Below the pieces are notes generated by a model. That model did no database searches, was not told where the DNA came from, and saw only the letters and a list, made by a program, of their open reading frames with translations. From assembly GCF_001612665.1 (NCBI RefSeq), contig NZ_BDAX01000002.1, positions 62,001-126,000 on the forward strand: a stretch of DNA of 64,000 bases, given 5' to 3'. Every line of letters begins with the position of its first letter. Position 1 is the stretch's first letter. This DNA comes from Nocardia alba NBRC 108234 (lineage in GTDB: Bacteria > Actinomycetota > Actinomycetes > Mycobacteriales > Mycobacteriaceae). A program made the position numbers and the translations under genes. Below are positions 41,823-51,079 of this stretch, in pieces.

Positions 41823-42827
41823 TCAATGGTCGGCAACGAGCAGTATTCGGGCGACCAGCGCGCGGTGATCGGCGCCGGGGACTGCGACGGTGTCGACGCT
41901 GGTGGCGCGGGCGTTCGCGAGCAGGAAGTGGTCGATGCCGATCAGCGGCGGGTAAGCCTTGTCGGTCGGGTACGTGCGCAGGTGACCCGCGCCGGCTTGG
42001 ACCGCGGCGTCGGCGAAACGACCCGCCGCCAGGGCCCGGTAGCGTGCGTGGTCGTAGGTGGCGTTGAAGTCCCCGCCGACGATCACCGGACGATCGGTGG
42101 GGGAGCGGCGCAGGATCTCGTGCAAGCGAGCGAGTTCGTCGGCCCAGACACCGGTGTCGTAGACGGGCGGGACCGGGTGGAAGGCGTAGACCGCGACCGG
42201 GCCGACATCGGGCACGGTCGCGGTCGCCGAGATCTGGTTGAGGACGTAGCCGTCGTATTCGACGGTGTCCGACAACGGGAATCGGCTCCAGATACCGGTA
42301 CCGCTGGCCGTCTGTCCCGGGGCGAGATACCGGTGAGGCAGCAGTCGGTCCAAGCCCGCGCCGGACAAGGTCTCGACGGCCGCGCGGGTGAGCTCGTTGA
42401 CGGTGAGAATCGCGATGTCGCGGGCCCGTACCTGATCGACGAGCGCGCTCGGATCGGCACCGTCGAAGAGCAGATTGGCCTGCATCGCCATGATCGGATG
42501 CCCGTCACCACCGGTCTGCGCGACATACAGCGGCGCCTGCGTCGCGATCCCCGCGCCCGCGACGACCACCGACACACCGGTCGCGATCCACTGCCTGGTC
42601 GCCGCGAAACCGGCGACGCCGAGTACCGCACCGGCCATCAGGTAAGGCGCCCCCGACGCCGCCAAAACGAATGGTTCGGCCGGCCACCGGGTGAAATGCA
42701 ATGCCAACCCCGCGGCCCCGGCCAGCGTCGCCGCCGCTGCCGCCCAGCGAACACCGTCCCGAACACTGTGCGCTCTCACCGCGCCAGCCAAGCACGTGAC
42801 GGGGGCGCAGGCGAATTCGTCCGCCAC
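41823..42827 (-). CDS. Membrane-anchored endonuclease/exonuclease/phosphatase-family protein
   Basis: A 334-residue protein. Three hydrophobic helices occupy about 27-95 (WAAAAATLAGAAGLALHF; APYLMAGAVLGVAGFAA; ATGVSVVVAGAGIA). The EEP domain follows: MQANLLFDGAD, TVNELTRAAVE (metal Glu), VIVGGDFNATYDH (GDFN), and IDHFLLA plus PGADHRALVA (SDH-type end). The active site probably faces outside the membrane. Such proteins cleave phosphodiesters, phospholipid headgroups or nucleic acid. The start may be shorter (for example near residue 20). Confidence 0.85.
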   Translation of the reverse strand: MADEFACAPVTCLAGAVRAHSVRDGVRWAAAAATLAGAAGLALHFTRWPAEPFVLAASGAPYLMAGAVLGVAGFAATRQWIATGVSVVVAGAGIATQAPLYVAQTGGDGHPIMAMQANLLFDGADPSALVDQVRARDIAILTVNELTRAAVETLSGAGLDRLLPHRYLAPGQTASGTGIWSRFPLSDTVEYDGYVLNQISATATVPDVGPVAVYAFHPVPPVYDTGVWADELARLHEILRRSPTDRPVIVGGDFNATYDHARYRALAAGRFADAAVQAGAGHLRTYPTDKAYPPLIGIDHFLLANARATSVDTVAVPGADHRALVARILLVADH

Positions 42828-42958
42828 GAGACGGCGGCCACGAACGCGGATCCGACGGAGTTCCGCTCACCGCGAGTCTGTGCGGCGAGCAGCGGCGCAG
42901 GCGTTGCGAGCAGGGCAGGTGGCGCGAGGGGCGCGCGAATAGTGGTAGGAAAGGGGGC

Positions 42959-44320
42959 GTGTCGGCATCTGGCGAGAATTCTGGTTCGAACGGGCGGTCC
43001 CGCGCGGAGGACGAGGTGGTGGAGCTGGTCAGCAAGCTGATCCAGTTCGACACCTCCAACACCGGCGAGCTGGCCACCACCAAAGGTGAGAAGGAGTGCG
43101 CCGAATGGGTGGCGCGACAACTGCACGAGGTCGGCTACGAGACCGAGTACGTCGAGTCGGGTGCGCCCGGTCGCGCGAACGTGTTCGCGCGGTTGAAGGG
43201 CGCCGATTCCAGTCGCGGGGCGCTGATGATCCACGGGCACCTCGATGTGGTGCCCGCCGAGGCCGCCGACTGGAGCGTGCACCCGTTCTCGGGCGCCGTG
43301 CGTGACGGTTACGTGTGGGGGCGGGGTGCGATCGACATGAAGGACATGGTCGGGATGACGCTCGCGCTGGCCCGCCAGTTCAAAGCCGAAGGCATTGTGC
43401 CGCCGCGGGATCTGGTGTTCGCGTTCCTGGCCGACGAGGAGAACGGCGGCAAATGGGGCTCGCAGTGGCTGGTGGAGCACCGGCCCGACCTGTTCGAGGG
43501 TGTCACCGAAGCCGTCGGTGAGGTGGGCGGGTTCTCCCTGACCGTGCCGCGCCCCGACGGCACCGAACGCAGGCTCTATCTGGTGGAGACCGCGGAGAAG
43601 GGTCTGGGCTGGATGCGGTTGCGCGCCAAGGCCCGCGCCGGACACGGGTCGTTCCTGCACGAGGACAACGCCGTCACCATCCTCGCCGAAGCGGTCGCAC
43701 GTCTGGGCCGGCACACGTTTCCGGTGGTGCTGTCGGACTCGGTGGCCGAATTCCTTGCCGCGGTCAGTGAGGAGAGCGGGCTGGCGTTCGATCCGCACGG
43801 ACCCGATATCGAAGGGCAGCTGGCCAAGCTGGGCACCATCTCGCGCATCATCGGCGCCACTCTGCGTGATACCGCGAATCCGACGATGCTGCAGGCCGGA
43901 TACAAAGCTAACGTCATCCCGCAGACCGCGGAGGCCGTGGTCGACTGCCGGGTGGTGCCGGGACGGCAGGCAGCGTTCGAACGCGAGGTCGACGAGCTGA
44001 TCGGTCCCGATGTGGAGCGGGAATGGATCACCAAGCTCGACTCCTACGAGACCACCTTCGACGGCCACCTCGTCGACGCCATGAACGACGCGGTCCTGGC
44101 CCACGACGCCGACGGTCGCACCGTGCCCTACATGCTCTCGGGCGGCACCGACGCGAAAGCGTTCGCCCGCTTGGGGATTCGTTGCTTCGGTTTCGCACCA
44201 CTGCAGCTGCCGCCGGAGCTGGACTTCACCGCCCTGTTCCACGGCGTGGACGAACGGGTGCCGGTGGCATCACTGGAATTCGGCACCCGGGTGCTGGAAC
44301 ATTTCCTTCTGCACAGCTGA
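42959..44320 (+). CDS. M20-family metallopeptidase (Rv2141c-like dipeptidase)
   Basis: A 453-residue zinc peptidase. Metal and catalytic motifs are MIHGHLDVVPA, GRGAIDMKD (bridging Asp), LADEENGG (Glu pair), the first dimerisation-lid residues near LVETAEKGL, and a late SGGTDAKAF. It probably cleaves dipeptides or N-acyl amino acids in the cytosol. AAAGGGGG precedes the GTG. Followed after 21 bp by the PEBP gene, the order I recall for M. tuberculosis Rv2141c-Rv2140c. It opens the conserved block that runs to the window end. Confidence 0.9.
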   Translation: MSASGENSGSNGRSRAEDEVVELVSKLIQFDTSNTGELATTKGEKECAEWVARQLHEVGYETEYVESGAPGRANVFARLKGADSSRGALMIHGHLDVVPAEAADWSVHPFSGAVRDGYVWGRGAIDMKDMVGMTLALARQFKAEGIVPPRDLVFAFLADEENGGKWGSQWLVEHRPDLFEGVTEAVGEVGGFSLTVPRPDGTERRLYLVETAEKGLGWMRLRAKARAGHGSFLHEDNAVTILAEAVARLGRHTFPVVLSDSVAEFLAAVSEESGLAFDPHGPDIEGQLAKLGTISRIIGATLRDTANPTMLQAGYKANVIPQTAEAVVDCRVVPGRQAAFEREVDELIGPDVEREWITKLDSYETTFDGHLVDAMNDAVLAHDADGRTVPYMLSGGTDAKAFARLGIRCFGFAPLQLPPELDFTALFHGVDERVPVASLEFGTRVLEHFLLHS

Positions 44321-44341
44321 CCGCTACCCGAAAGGTCCTCG

Positions 44342-44869
44342 ATGACGCACAACCCCTATGACGCCCTGCCGCAGGTGCCGTCGTTCACCGTCACCTCCGC
44401 CGATATCACCGACGGTGCGCCGTTGGCCAACGATCAGGTATCGGGGGTGTTCGGCTCGGGCGGCAAGGACATCTCACCGCAGCTGAGCTGGTCCGGATTC
44501 CCCGCAAAGACCCAGAGTTTCGTGGTGACGGTGTTCGATCCGGACGCGCCGACCGCTTCGGGGTTCTGGCACTGGGCGGTGGCGAACATTCCCGCCTCGG
44601 TGACCTCGCTCGACGCGGGTGCGGGCAGCGAGGGTGGGAGTCTGCCCGCCGGTGCGGTGACGCTGCGCAACGACGGTGGATTTCCCGGCTTCGTCGGCGC
44701 GGCCCCGCCGAAAGATCATGGCCCGCACCGGTATTTCGTGGTCGTGCACGCGGTCGACGTCGCCGAGCTGGCAGTCGGACCCGATGCCTCGCCCGCCTAC
44801 CTCGGTTTCAACCTGTTCTCCCACACGCTGGCCAGGGCCACCCTGATCGGCACCTACGAGCAGAACTGA
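44342..44869 (+). CDS. PEBP (YbhB/YbcL, Raf-kinase-inhibitor-like) protein
   Basis: A 175-residue protein with the PEBP core: [57 protein letters not shown] (DPDAP and GFWHW ligand-site loops) and [14 protein letters not shown] (GxHRY). PEBP proteins bind anionic ligands such as phosphate or lipid headgroups. From memory it corresponds to M. tuberculosis Rv2140c (TB18.6). AAAGGT precedes the ATG. The gene ends at a strong bidirectional terminator. Confidence 0.92.
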   Translation: MTHNPYDALPQVPSFTVTSADITDGAPLANDQVSGVFGSGGKDISPQLSWSGFPAKTQSFVVTVFDPDAPTASGFWHWAVANIPASVTSLDAGAGSEGGSLPAGAVTLRNDGGFPGFVGAAPPKDHGPHRYFVVVHAVDVAELAVGPDASPAYLGFNLFSHTLARATLIGTYEQN

Positions 44870-44882
44870 GCACAGACAACAA

Positions 44883-44911
44883 CGGTGGCCCTGAGACTTC
44901 CAGGGCCACCG
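44883..44911. terminator. Bidirectional hairpin terminator between PEBP and acyl-CoA synthetase genes
   Basis: An 11-bp perfect stem CGGTGGCCCTG / CAGGGCCACCG with a 7-base loop lies between the two convergent stop codons. It is followed by TGTTCT on one side and TTGTTGT on the other, weak T-rich tails in both directions. Confidence 0.85.
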
Positions 44912-44924
44912 CTGTTCTCGCAAC

Positions 44925-46748
44925 CTACTTCACGTTGATGACATGGTCGGGCGGGGTCGCGGCGTAGAGCTCGGAGATGGTCTCGGCGTACTTGGTCGAG
45001 ATCGGTGTCCGCTTGAGCGACATCTTCGGGGTGAGCTCGTCACCGCCGGGCTCCCACAGGTTCTCCACGATCACGAAACGCTTGATCTGCTCCACCCGCG
45101 AGAGCTTGGTGTTGCCCGCGAGCACCGCTTCTTTGACTTCGTCGACGATCTCCTTGCGCCGGGCCAGTTCCGCGTGGGTGGCGTCGGTGGCGCCGAAGTC
45201 CTTGGCGCGCAACGCCGCGACATCGGGGTCGAGCATGATCAGCGCGGTGATGTAGGGGCGGGCCTCACCGATGGCGACGGCTTGGCCGATCATCGACGAG
45301 GCGGCCTTCATCGCGTTCTCGATATTGGAGGGGGCGATGTTCTTGCCCGCTTCGCTGATGATCAGTTCCTTCTTGCGATCCACGATGCGCAGGTAGCCGT
45401 CGGCGTCGAGGGTGCCGACGTCGCCGGTGTGCAGCCAGCCCGCGTCATCGATCGCCTCGGCGGTCTTGTCGGGCATGTTGCGGTAGCCGGGGGTGATGAT
45501 CGGGCCACGGATGAGGACCTCGCCGTCGGCATCGAGGCGCAACTCCACCCCGTCCATGGGGCGTCCGACCGAGCCGGGGCGCGGCTTGTCGATCTCGGTG
45601 TAGGTGCCGACGCCGGTGGTTTCCGACATGCCCCACACCTCGCTGACCGCGAAGCCGAGACCGAGGAAGTACTCGAGGGTCTCCGGGGGCACCGGCGCGG
45701 CGCCGGACGCGGCGACCTTCAGCTCGTCGAACCCGAGTGCCCCACGCAGTTTCGACAGCACGAGGGCGTCCGCGATCTTGTGCTGCACGCCGAGAACCAG
45801 CGAGCTCTGCCCGGCCAGGTTCGCCTTCGCCTGCGCGATGCCGACACCGATCGCCCAGTTGGCCAGTGCCTTCTTGACCGGGCTCGGCTCGACGGCGAGC
45901 TTGTTCTCGATGCCGGCCTTGATCTTCTGCCACACCCGGGGAACCCCGAAGAACACGGTGGGGCGGGCATCGGGCAGGGCGGCGGCGATCTCACGCGGGT
46001 CGGTGACGGTGGTGATCTGGATGCCGGTGAGCAGGCTCATCGCGTGCGCGGAGATGCGGTCGGCGACGTGCGCGGCGGGCAGATACGACACGGCGCGGTC
46101 GTCGAAACCGACCGGCAGCGGGCCCGAGATCAGACCGGCGACCTGCGCGATCACATTGCTCTGGGTGAGCTCGACGCCCTTGGACGGGCCGGTGGTGCCC
46201 GAGGTGTAGATCAGGGTGGCCAGGTCGCCGGATTCGACCGCCTGCCAGGCCGCGTCGAAATCGAAGTCCGGTGCGGGATCGGATTCGAGCTCGGCCATGG
46301 TGATGGCACCCTCGGCGGTGCCGTCGACGACGACCGTGTGCTCGACCTCGGCGCCCGAGGCACGCAGGGTGTCGAGGAACGCCTGCTCGGTGATGACCAC
46401 CTTGTTGCCCGCGTTGGCGAATACGTGCGCGATCTGTTCGGTGGAGCTGGTGTTGTACACCGAGAACGGGACCGCGCCCAGGTGCAGGGCGGCGGTGTCG
46501 ATCAGGTTGAACTCGGGTCGGTTGGTGAGCATGAGGGCGACCGTGTCACCGTGACGCACCCCCAGTTTCGCCAACCCCGCGGCCAGTGCGCGCACCCTCG
46601 TCGCATACTCGGCCCAGGTGATCTCTTGGGTGCCGCCGACCGTGCGCAAGGCGATCTGGTCGGGCCGCAACGCGGCGGTCTGCTGGAAGGCGGCGGGCAC
46701 GGTGTGCACCGTGACCCCGGATGCGTGCGCGAAACCGATGTCTGTCAT
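44925..46748 (-). CDS. Long-chain fatty-acyl-CoA synthetase (FadD15-type AMP-binding enzyme)
   Basis: A 607-residue ANL-superfamily enzyme. The P-loop motif LIYTSGTTGPSKGVELTQSN is at about 185-205, and GMSETTGVGTY at about 355-370. LHTGDVGTLDADGYLRIVDRKKELIISEAGKNIAPSNIENAMKA contains the hinge Asp-Arg and the linker. It adenylates a fatty acid and transfers it to CoA. The length and the GKNIAPSNIE motif match the FadD15/FAA1-type long-chain group. The gene interrupts the otherwise conserved peptidase-PEBP-pyrD order. A large dyad upstream separates it from ribA. Confidence 0.9.
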   Translation of the reverse strand: MTDIGFAHASGVTVHTVPAAFQQTAALRPDQIALRTVGGTQEITWAEYATRVRALAAGLAKLGVRHGDTVALMLTNRPEFNLIDTAALHLGAVPFSVYNTSSTEQIAHVFANAGNKVVITEQAFLDTLRASGAEVEHTVVVDGTAEGAITMAELESDPAPDFDFDAAWQAVESGDLATLIYTSGTTGPSKGVELTQSNVIAQVAGLISGPLPVGFDDRAVSYLPAAHVADRISAHAMSLLTGIQITTVTDPREIAAALPDARPTVFFGVPRVWQKIKAGIENKLAVEPSPVKKALANWAIGVGIAQAKANLAGQSSLVLGVQHKIADALVLSKLRGALGFDELKVAASGAAPVPPETLEYFLGLGFAVSEVWGMSETTGVGTYTEIDKPRPGSVGRPMDGVELRLDADGEVLIRGPIITPGYRNMPDKTAEAIDDAGWLHTGDVGTLDADGYLRIVDRKKELIISEAGKNIAPSNIENAMKAASSMIGQAVAIGEARPYITALIMLDPDVAALRAKDFGATDATHAELARRKEIVDEVKEAVLAGNTKLSRVEQIKRFVIVENLWEPGGDELTPKMSLKRTPISTKYAETISELYAATPPDHVINVK

Positions 46749-46798
46749 ATCCCTGTTCTCACTAGGCCGAGCTGGATACCGAACCAATGCGAGTGAAA

Positions 46799-46826
46799 CT
46801 GCCTCGTTGTCTCGAGACAGAGGCAG
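46799..46826 (-). terminator. Strong dyad downstream of ribA (probable terminator)
   Basis: CTGCCTC-GT-TGTCTCGAGACA-GAGGCAG: outer 7-bp perfect arms enclosing a 12-bp perfect palindrome. Read on the minus strand it follows ribA by about 55 bp and is succeeded by TTTCACTC. It fits a ribA terminator, but could also serve as an operator for the acyl-CoA synthetase gene. Confidence 0.6.
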
Positions 46827-46880
46827 CAGCAGTGGCGTGGCTCACTTATCGTAACCGGACATACGGGATTATGAGGGGCG

Positions 46881-47609
46881 TTACCTGCGACCCAGTGGCC
46901 GCCACCACGACCGCGCCCGGTCCGATCGCGGCTCGTCGGCAAGCGGATCGGCGGGGATGGTGTGCTGGCGGTGGCGCCGTTTGGCCTGCAGATATTGCCT
47001 GCCGCGCGAGGAGTGCAAGGTGATGGTGAGGGCCACGGGTTCGACGGTGATCCCGGCCTCGGTCAGCGCACGGCACTTGTCGGGGTTGTTGGTGAGCAGC
47101 CGGACCCGGGTGAGCGCGAGGTCGCGCACGGCGTGCGCGGCGGGGTCGTAGCGGCGTGTGTCGGCGTCGAGGCCCAGGCGCCGGTAGCTGTCGAAGGTAT
47201 CGGTGCCGGACCGTTCGCTCTCCCGGTAGCCCCGAGCCTTCCAGATCAGGCCTGCCCCGCGACCTTCCTGTTCGAGATAGACGAGTACGCCCGCGCCCTC
47301 GGCCTGGATGCGATCCATCGACTCGGTGAGCTCTCCGCCGCAGTCACAGTCGTCGGAACCGAGGCCCTCGCCGTAGAGGCATCGCGAGTGCACCCGCACG
47401 AGACAGCCGTCGCGAGGCTCGCCGAACACGAGCAGGTGTCCGCCGTCGCGCGGGTCGGGGATCTCGATCACCCGAATCGGGAGTTGCTTGCCATGGCGAC
47501 CCAGCCGGTGTGCGGTATCGGCACCGGTACTCCCGGTTCTGGCACCGCCGAACGACAGAATGGTCAACGATCCTCCGTGCGTGGACAGGTCGATACCGGA
47601 CAGGGGCAA
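46881..47609 (-). CDS. ribA: GTP cyclohydrolase II
   Basis: A 242-residue stand-alone GTP cyclohydrolase II. Zinc ligands Cys77, Cys88 and Cys90 lie in RCLYGEGLGSDDCDCG, and the catalytic loop is LEQEGRGAGL (112-121). LTNNPDKCRALTEAGI is the GTP-base region. It converts GTP to the first pyrimidine intermediate of riboflavin synthesis. Most actinobacteria also carry a fused RibBA, so this may be a second copy. The TTG start is tentative. The C-terminal 35 residues are Arg-rich and longer than usual. It lies 28 bp after the PfkB-like gene in the same direction. Confidence 0.87.
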   Translation of the reverse strand: MPLSGIDLSTHGGSLTILSFGGARTGSTGADTAHRLGRHGKQLPIRVIEIPDPRDGGHLLVFGEPRDGCLVRVHSRCLYGEGLGSDDCDCGGELTESMDRIQAEGAGVLVYLEQEGRGAGLIWKARGYRESERSGTDTFDSYRRLGLDADTRRYDPAAHAVRDLALTRVRLLTNNPDKCRALTEAGITVEPVALTITLHSSRGRQYLQAKRRHRQHTIPADPLADEPRSDRARSWWRPLGRR

Positions 47610-47637
47610 GCTTCGACTGCGCGACTTTACCTCTGGA

Positions 47638-49113
47638 TCAGGCGGAGGGCGCGTACAGCCGCACGATGCGGTCGATCTCGGCCACGCCGGGCATCGACAC
47701 CGCCACCGCCCCGAGATTCTGGGTCGGAATCATCGCCGCGGTCGCCCACACGAAATCGGTTGCGGTGAGCGGGGTCCCGGAGTGTACGAGTCGATAGGCC
47801 AGCGCGCCGGTGAAGGCTGCGGCGGCGCCGACCGAGGCCTTGAGGACCTGCGGAAAATGATCGATCACGGCCTCGACCGTGTCGGAGGCGACGACACACC
47901 GGAAGTCCTCGACCGTGCACACCGTGCCCACCCCGAGACCGCGCAGTAACCGGGCGATGTCGTCGGCGGATTCGGCGGCGACGTCGGGCAGTAGCGCGTG
48001 GAGATCGGCGGCGGCGCCCACGAGGAAATCGACCGCGCCCAGGTACTGATACAGGCTCTGTGGCACCGGCATCGACGGTGTCGGGCACACGATCACCGGT
48101 GGTTTGGGCCGCATCTGCGACACCACGGACAGCACCTGTTCGATCACCGACGGCGGTGGCTCGAAGCTCAGGATCACCGCGTCGGAGGCTTCCAGCGCAG
48201 CGCGCAGTTCGGGGCGGTGCAGGTCTTCGTCCTGAAGTTGGACGCGGCTGTCACGGCAGCCGATGATGCGGGTCTCCCCGTTGGGGGTGATCACCACCGC
48301 GGTGACCAGTGAGGTCGCGAACGGGACGACCTTGACCAGATCGAGGTGGACACCTTCGGTGTCGATGAATTCGAGGATGCGGCGGCCGTATTCGTCGCCA
48401 CCGACCGCGCAGACCAGGTGCACGCCGATGCCGAGGCGGGCCGCGGCGACGGCCCGGTTGAGCCCTTTGCCGCCCGGGTGACCGGTGAAGGTGCCGCTGG
48501 CCGCGTTGTCGGCGGCGGGGAAGGTGTCGACCCGGTAGAGGTGGTCGATGACGGCGTCACCGAAGACCGTGACGAGACCGTGCCGGGGCACGGTGGTGGG
48601 CGCGGCGGCGGAGGGTCCGGCCATCGGATAGCCGGAATCGGTGGCGAGCAGCCCGGCGAGCGCGGTGAAGGCGGTGTGTTCGGACACGGTGCGCAACCGT
48701 TTGACAGTCGGTGTCTCGGGAACGGGGTCGACATCGAGCAGGGTGTGCAGCGCGACCCACTGTTCGGTCAATGCCTCTCGACGTTCCCCGAGGTTGTCTG
48801 CATAAAGGCGTTCGACATCGACACCCACGCCGGAGCGGTCCCGAAACAGCCCGAGCGAGAGCGCCGCGTCCACGATCAGCCGGTCCGTCGGCGGCAGCCA
48901 CTGCGCGACCTCACGCACCACGGGCAGGATCGAGGACTCGACGCTGGCTCCGGTGCGCCGCGCGTGCCTGCGTACCGACAGCAGCTCTAGCAGCGGCGCA
49001 GCGTCGATCTCGGTGTGGCGCAAGCGTTCCGCGTTCAAGCCCGCGTATTTGCCCAGCCTGGCCAGGATACTGCGGATCGCGGCGACGCGGGCGTCCTGGG
49101 GAACCATCGGCAT
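47638..49113 (-). CDS. PfkB-fold protein with unrecognised N-terminal domain; catalytic Asp missing
   Basis: A 491-residue protein. Residues 1-170 are a charged, mostly helical domain I do not recognise (LARLGKYAGLNAERL; LGERREALTEQWVALHTLLDVDP). Residues 178-491 are PfkB/ribokinase-like: VFGDAVIDHLYRVDTFP, the sugar-binding signature GHPGGKGLNRA (211-221), and SFEPPPSVIE. The second signature, normally DTxGAGDAF, reads KASVGAAAAF (425-434), so the catalytic base is Ala432. The downstream FTGALAYRL is intact. A ligand-sensing pseudokinase is therefore likely. ATG with GGGAGG upstream. Co-directional with ribA; divergent from the gene at 49341. Confidence 0.85.
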   Translation of the reverse strand: MPMVPQDARVAAIRSILARLGKYAGLNAERLRHTEIDAAPLLELLSVRRHARRTGASVESSILPVVREVAQWLPPTDRLIVDAALSLGLFRDRSGVGVDVERLYADNLGERREALTEQWVALHTLLDVDPVPETPTVKRLRTVSEHTAFTALAGLLATDSGYPMAGPSAAAPTTVPRHGLVTVFGDAVIDHLYRVDTFPAADNAASGTFTGHPGGKGLNRAVAAARLGIGVHLVCAVGGDEYGRRILEFIDTEGVHLDLVKVVPFATSLVTAVVITPNGETRIIGCRDSRVQLQDEDLHRPELRAALEASDAVILSFEPPPSVIEQVLSVVSQMRPKPPVIVCPTPSMPVPQSLYQYLGAVDFLVGAAADLHALLPDVAAESADDIARLLRGLGVGTVCTVEDFRCVVASDTVEAVIDHFPQVLKASVGAAAAFTGALAYRLVHSGTPLTATDFVWATAAMIPTQNLGAVAVSMPGVAEIDRIVRLYAPSA

Positions 49114-49183
49114 GCTGCCTCCCGTCCACTTGTCGAGGTCGACACGCACCCGAACGGGGCGGACGCCGCACTGCGATCGCCAC

Positions 49184-49262
49184 ATTGCCGGGTTTGCCAC
49201 GCCCGAAATCTGGCAATTACCTCCTAACAATGGCAATTGACCAAGGCAATTGGCAAATGCCA
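49184..49262. repeat. Cluster of TTGCC/GGCAA half-sites upstream of the PfkB-like gene
   Basis: Within 79 bp there are ATTGCC (49184), TTTGCCA (49193), TGGCAATT (49211), TGGCAATT (49231), AGGCAATT (49244) and TGGCA-AA-TGCCA (49251-49262). The pairs form inverted repeats such as TTTGCCA...TGGCAAT. They lie between the divergent PfkB-like gene and the hypothetical gene at 49341. The density suggests cooperative binding of a regulator. Confidence 0.65.
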
Positions 49263-49340
49263 CACTGGATTACGGGGAGTGGATGCCCCGCCAGACGCTC
49301 GGGGAGGGCGCAGCGCCCCGCCGGGGAAGGCAGGTCCGCG

Positions 49341-49736
49341 ATGGTTATTCATGGCACCGACGACACGTTACGCAGCGACCGCACGCCGGAATTCGCCCGC
49401 CGAACCGACACCGGCGGCTGGCGATTGAGCTGGTTGCCCGACTACACCCTGACCCGCGAGCAGGCCTGGGCGGGGATGGAGCTCGACGAACTCGTCAGCG
49501 ACCTCGCCGCCGTGCACGACCGGCTCGCGCACGCCGAGATCAGCGCCCGCGCCGACCTGCTCGGCATCATCTGGCAGCAGGCCCTGATCAAACTCGCCAA
49601 GCGCATCGATGCTCGCGGGCACGGCGACGACCCGGCGGCGGGGGAGTCGTTTCACGACCCGCCCACGCAACTGTCCCGGCTACGCCCGGCGCGATCGATG
49701 CACGACGGCCGGGCGCCCCAGGCCTACTACGGCTGA
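49341..49736 (+). CDS. Hypothetical protein divergent from the PfkB-like gene
   Basis: A 131-residue soluble protein, rich in Arg, Asp and Trp, with GWRLSWLPDYTLTREQAWAGMELDELVSDLAAVHDRLAHAEISARADLLGIIWQQALIKLAKRIDA as its central helical part. The tail (DPPTQLSRLRPARSMHDGRAP) is disordered-looking. No family recognised. An upstream GGGGAAGGCAGG could serve as ribosome-binding region. It converges with pyrD after only 4 bp. Confidence 0.6.
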   Translation: MVIHGTDDTLRSDRTPEFARRTDTGGWRLSWLPDYTLTREQAWAGMELDELVSDLAAVHDRLAHAEISARADLLGIIWQQALIKLAKRIDARGHGDDPAAGESFHDPPTQLSRLRPARSMHDGRAPQAYYG

Positions 49737-49740
49737 GAGC

Positions 49741-50820
49741 TCAGACCGAGTGGGCGCGATGCTCGGCGCCGATGGCGTCGGCCAGGCAGGCGTAGCCGCC
49801 CGCGCGCAGATTGGCGGCGATGCCGCGGTGGATCCGGGTGGTCCAGAAGGGGCCACCGTAGATGAATCCGGTGTAGCCCTGTAGCAGGGTGGCGCCGGCG
49901 AGGATGCGGGCCCAGGCCTGCTCGGGGGTTTCGATGCCGCCCACCGAGATCAGGACCACCTGATCGCCGACACGGGTGTAGAGGCGGCGCAGGACCTCCA
50001 GCGAGCGTTCGGCCACGGGGGCGCCGGACAGACCACCCGCTCCCATGGCGTCGACCTCGGCGGCGGGGGTGGCCAGACCGTCGCGGCGGATGGTGGTGTT
50101 GGTGGCGACGATGCCCGCCAGACCCAATTCGACGGCGAGGTCGGCGACGGCGTCGATGTCGTGGTCGGACAGGTCGGGGGCGATCTTCACCAGGACCGGC
50201 ACCGAGACGCTGTCGAGCACGGCCTGCAGGATCGGGCGCAGCGACTCGACGGCCTGCAGGTCACGCAGGCCAGGGGTGTTGGGCGAGGACACGTTGACAA
50301 CGACGAAGTCCGCGAGCGGGCCGAGTAATCGGGCGCTGGTCGCGTAATCGCCGGCCGCGGCTTCGGGTTCGGTGAGCTTGGTCTTGCCGATGTTCGCGCC
50401 GATCGGGACGGTGGGGTGCGCGCCGTGCAGGCGGGCGGCCGCGGCGGCGGCGCCGTGATTGTTGAAACCCATCCGGTTGATCAGGGCATGGTCGGCGGGC
50501 AGCCGGAACAGGCGCGGCGCGGGATTGCCCGGCTGGGCGTGCGCGGTGACGGTCCCGATCTCGGCGAAACCGAAACCCAGTGTGCCCCAGACATTCGCGC
50601 CGTCGGCGTTCTTGTCGAAACCGGCGGCGAGACCCAGCGGCGCGGGGAAGTCGACACCGAACGCGGTGGTCGCCAGGATCGGGTCCGCCACCACGGTGAG
50701 CTTGCGGGCCAGCCAGCGCGTCGGCGGGAACCAGCTCGCGCCACGCAAGGCAGCGAACACCAGGTGATGCACCCGCTCCGGCGGGATCAGGAATAGCAGG
50801 CGTAGCAGGAGGGCGTACAT
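49741..50820 (-). CDS. pyrD: Dihydroorotate dehydrogenase (quinone), class 2
   Basis: A 359-residue membrane-associated flavoprotein of pyrimidine synthesis. The N-terminal helices ([26 protein letters not shown]) are the class 2 quinone tunnel. FMN and orotate motifs follow: [59 protein letters not shown] (catalytic Ser), [13 protein letters not shown], and [14 protein letters not shown]...[10 protein letters not shown]. It oxidises dihydroorotate and reduces quinone. Third gene of the minus-strand unit with the lipoprotein and the DUF5703 gene. Confidence 0.95.
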   Translation of the reverse strand: MYALLLRLLFLIPPERVHHLVFAALRGASWFPPTRWLARKLTVVADPILATTAFGVDFPAPLGLAAGFDKNADGANVWGTLGFGFAEIGTVTAHAQPGNPAPRLFRLPADHALINRMGFNNHGAAAAAARLHGAHPTVPIGANIGKTKLTEPEAAAGDYATSARLLGPLADFVVVNVSSPNTPGLRDLQAVESLRPILQAVLDSVSVPVLVKIAPDLSDHDIDAVADLAVELGLAGIVATNTTIRRDGLATPAAEVDAMGAGGLSGAPVAERSLEVLRRLYTRVGDQVVLISVGGIETPEQAWARILAGATLLQGYTGFIYGGPFWTTRIHRGIAANLRAGGYACLADAIGAEHRAHSV

Positions 50821-50827
50821 GGTCGGC

Positions 50828-51079
50828 TCACAATCCGGGTTCGGGCACAGGCAGGACGGCGTTCTTGCGGCGGCGCAACAGCACACGGCGACTGCCGTCG
50901 GTGTAAGCGCGGACCCGGGACAACTCCCAGCCACCGAATTCGGCCTGGATGGCCAGTCGCATCGAGGCGGTGACGCGATTGACCTCCGGTGGTAGCCGCA
51001 ACGGCACGTATTCGTAGTCGTCGTTGCTGGTTTCCCAGCTCGGCGGTATCGCCGAGCGCGCACTGCGAGGTGTGGCCAT
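50828..51079 (-). CDS. DUF5703-family small protein
   Basis: An 83-residue protein between the lppL-like and pyrD genes. The core [51 protein letters not shown] matches DUF5703, an actinobacterial family of unknown role. Its ATG overlaps the stop of the upstream lipoprotein gene (TGATG), so translation is coupled. The basic C-terminal strand could bind nucleic acid or a membrane surface; this is speculation. From memory the same neighbourhood in mycobacteria has a small gene (Rv2137c). Confidence 0.82.
   Translation of the reverse strand: MATPRSARSAIPPSWETSNDDYEYVPLRLPPEVNRVTASMRLAIQAEFGGWELSRVRAYTDGSRRVLLRRRKNAVLPVPEPGL

Noticed and set aside
44943..46796. Long open frame on the plus strand (over 600 codons)
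   Set aside because: It is antisense to the acyl-CoA synthetase, which has all its motifs; the plus frame has none.
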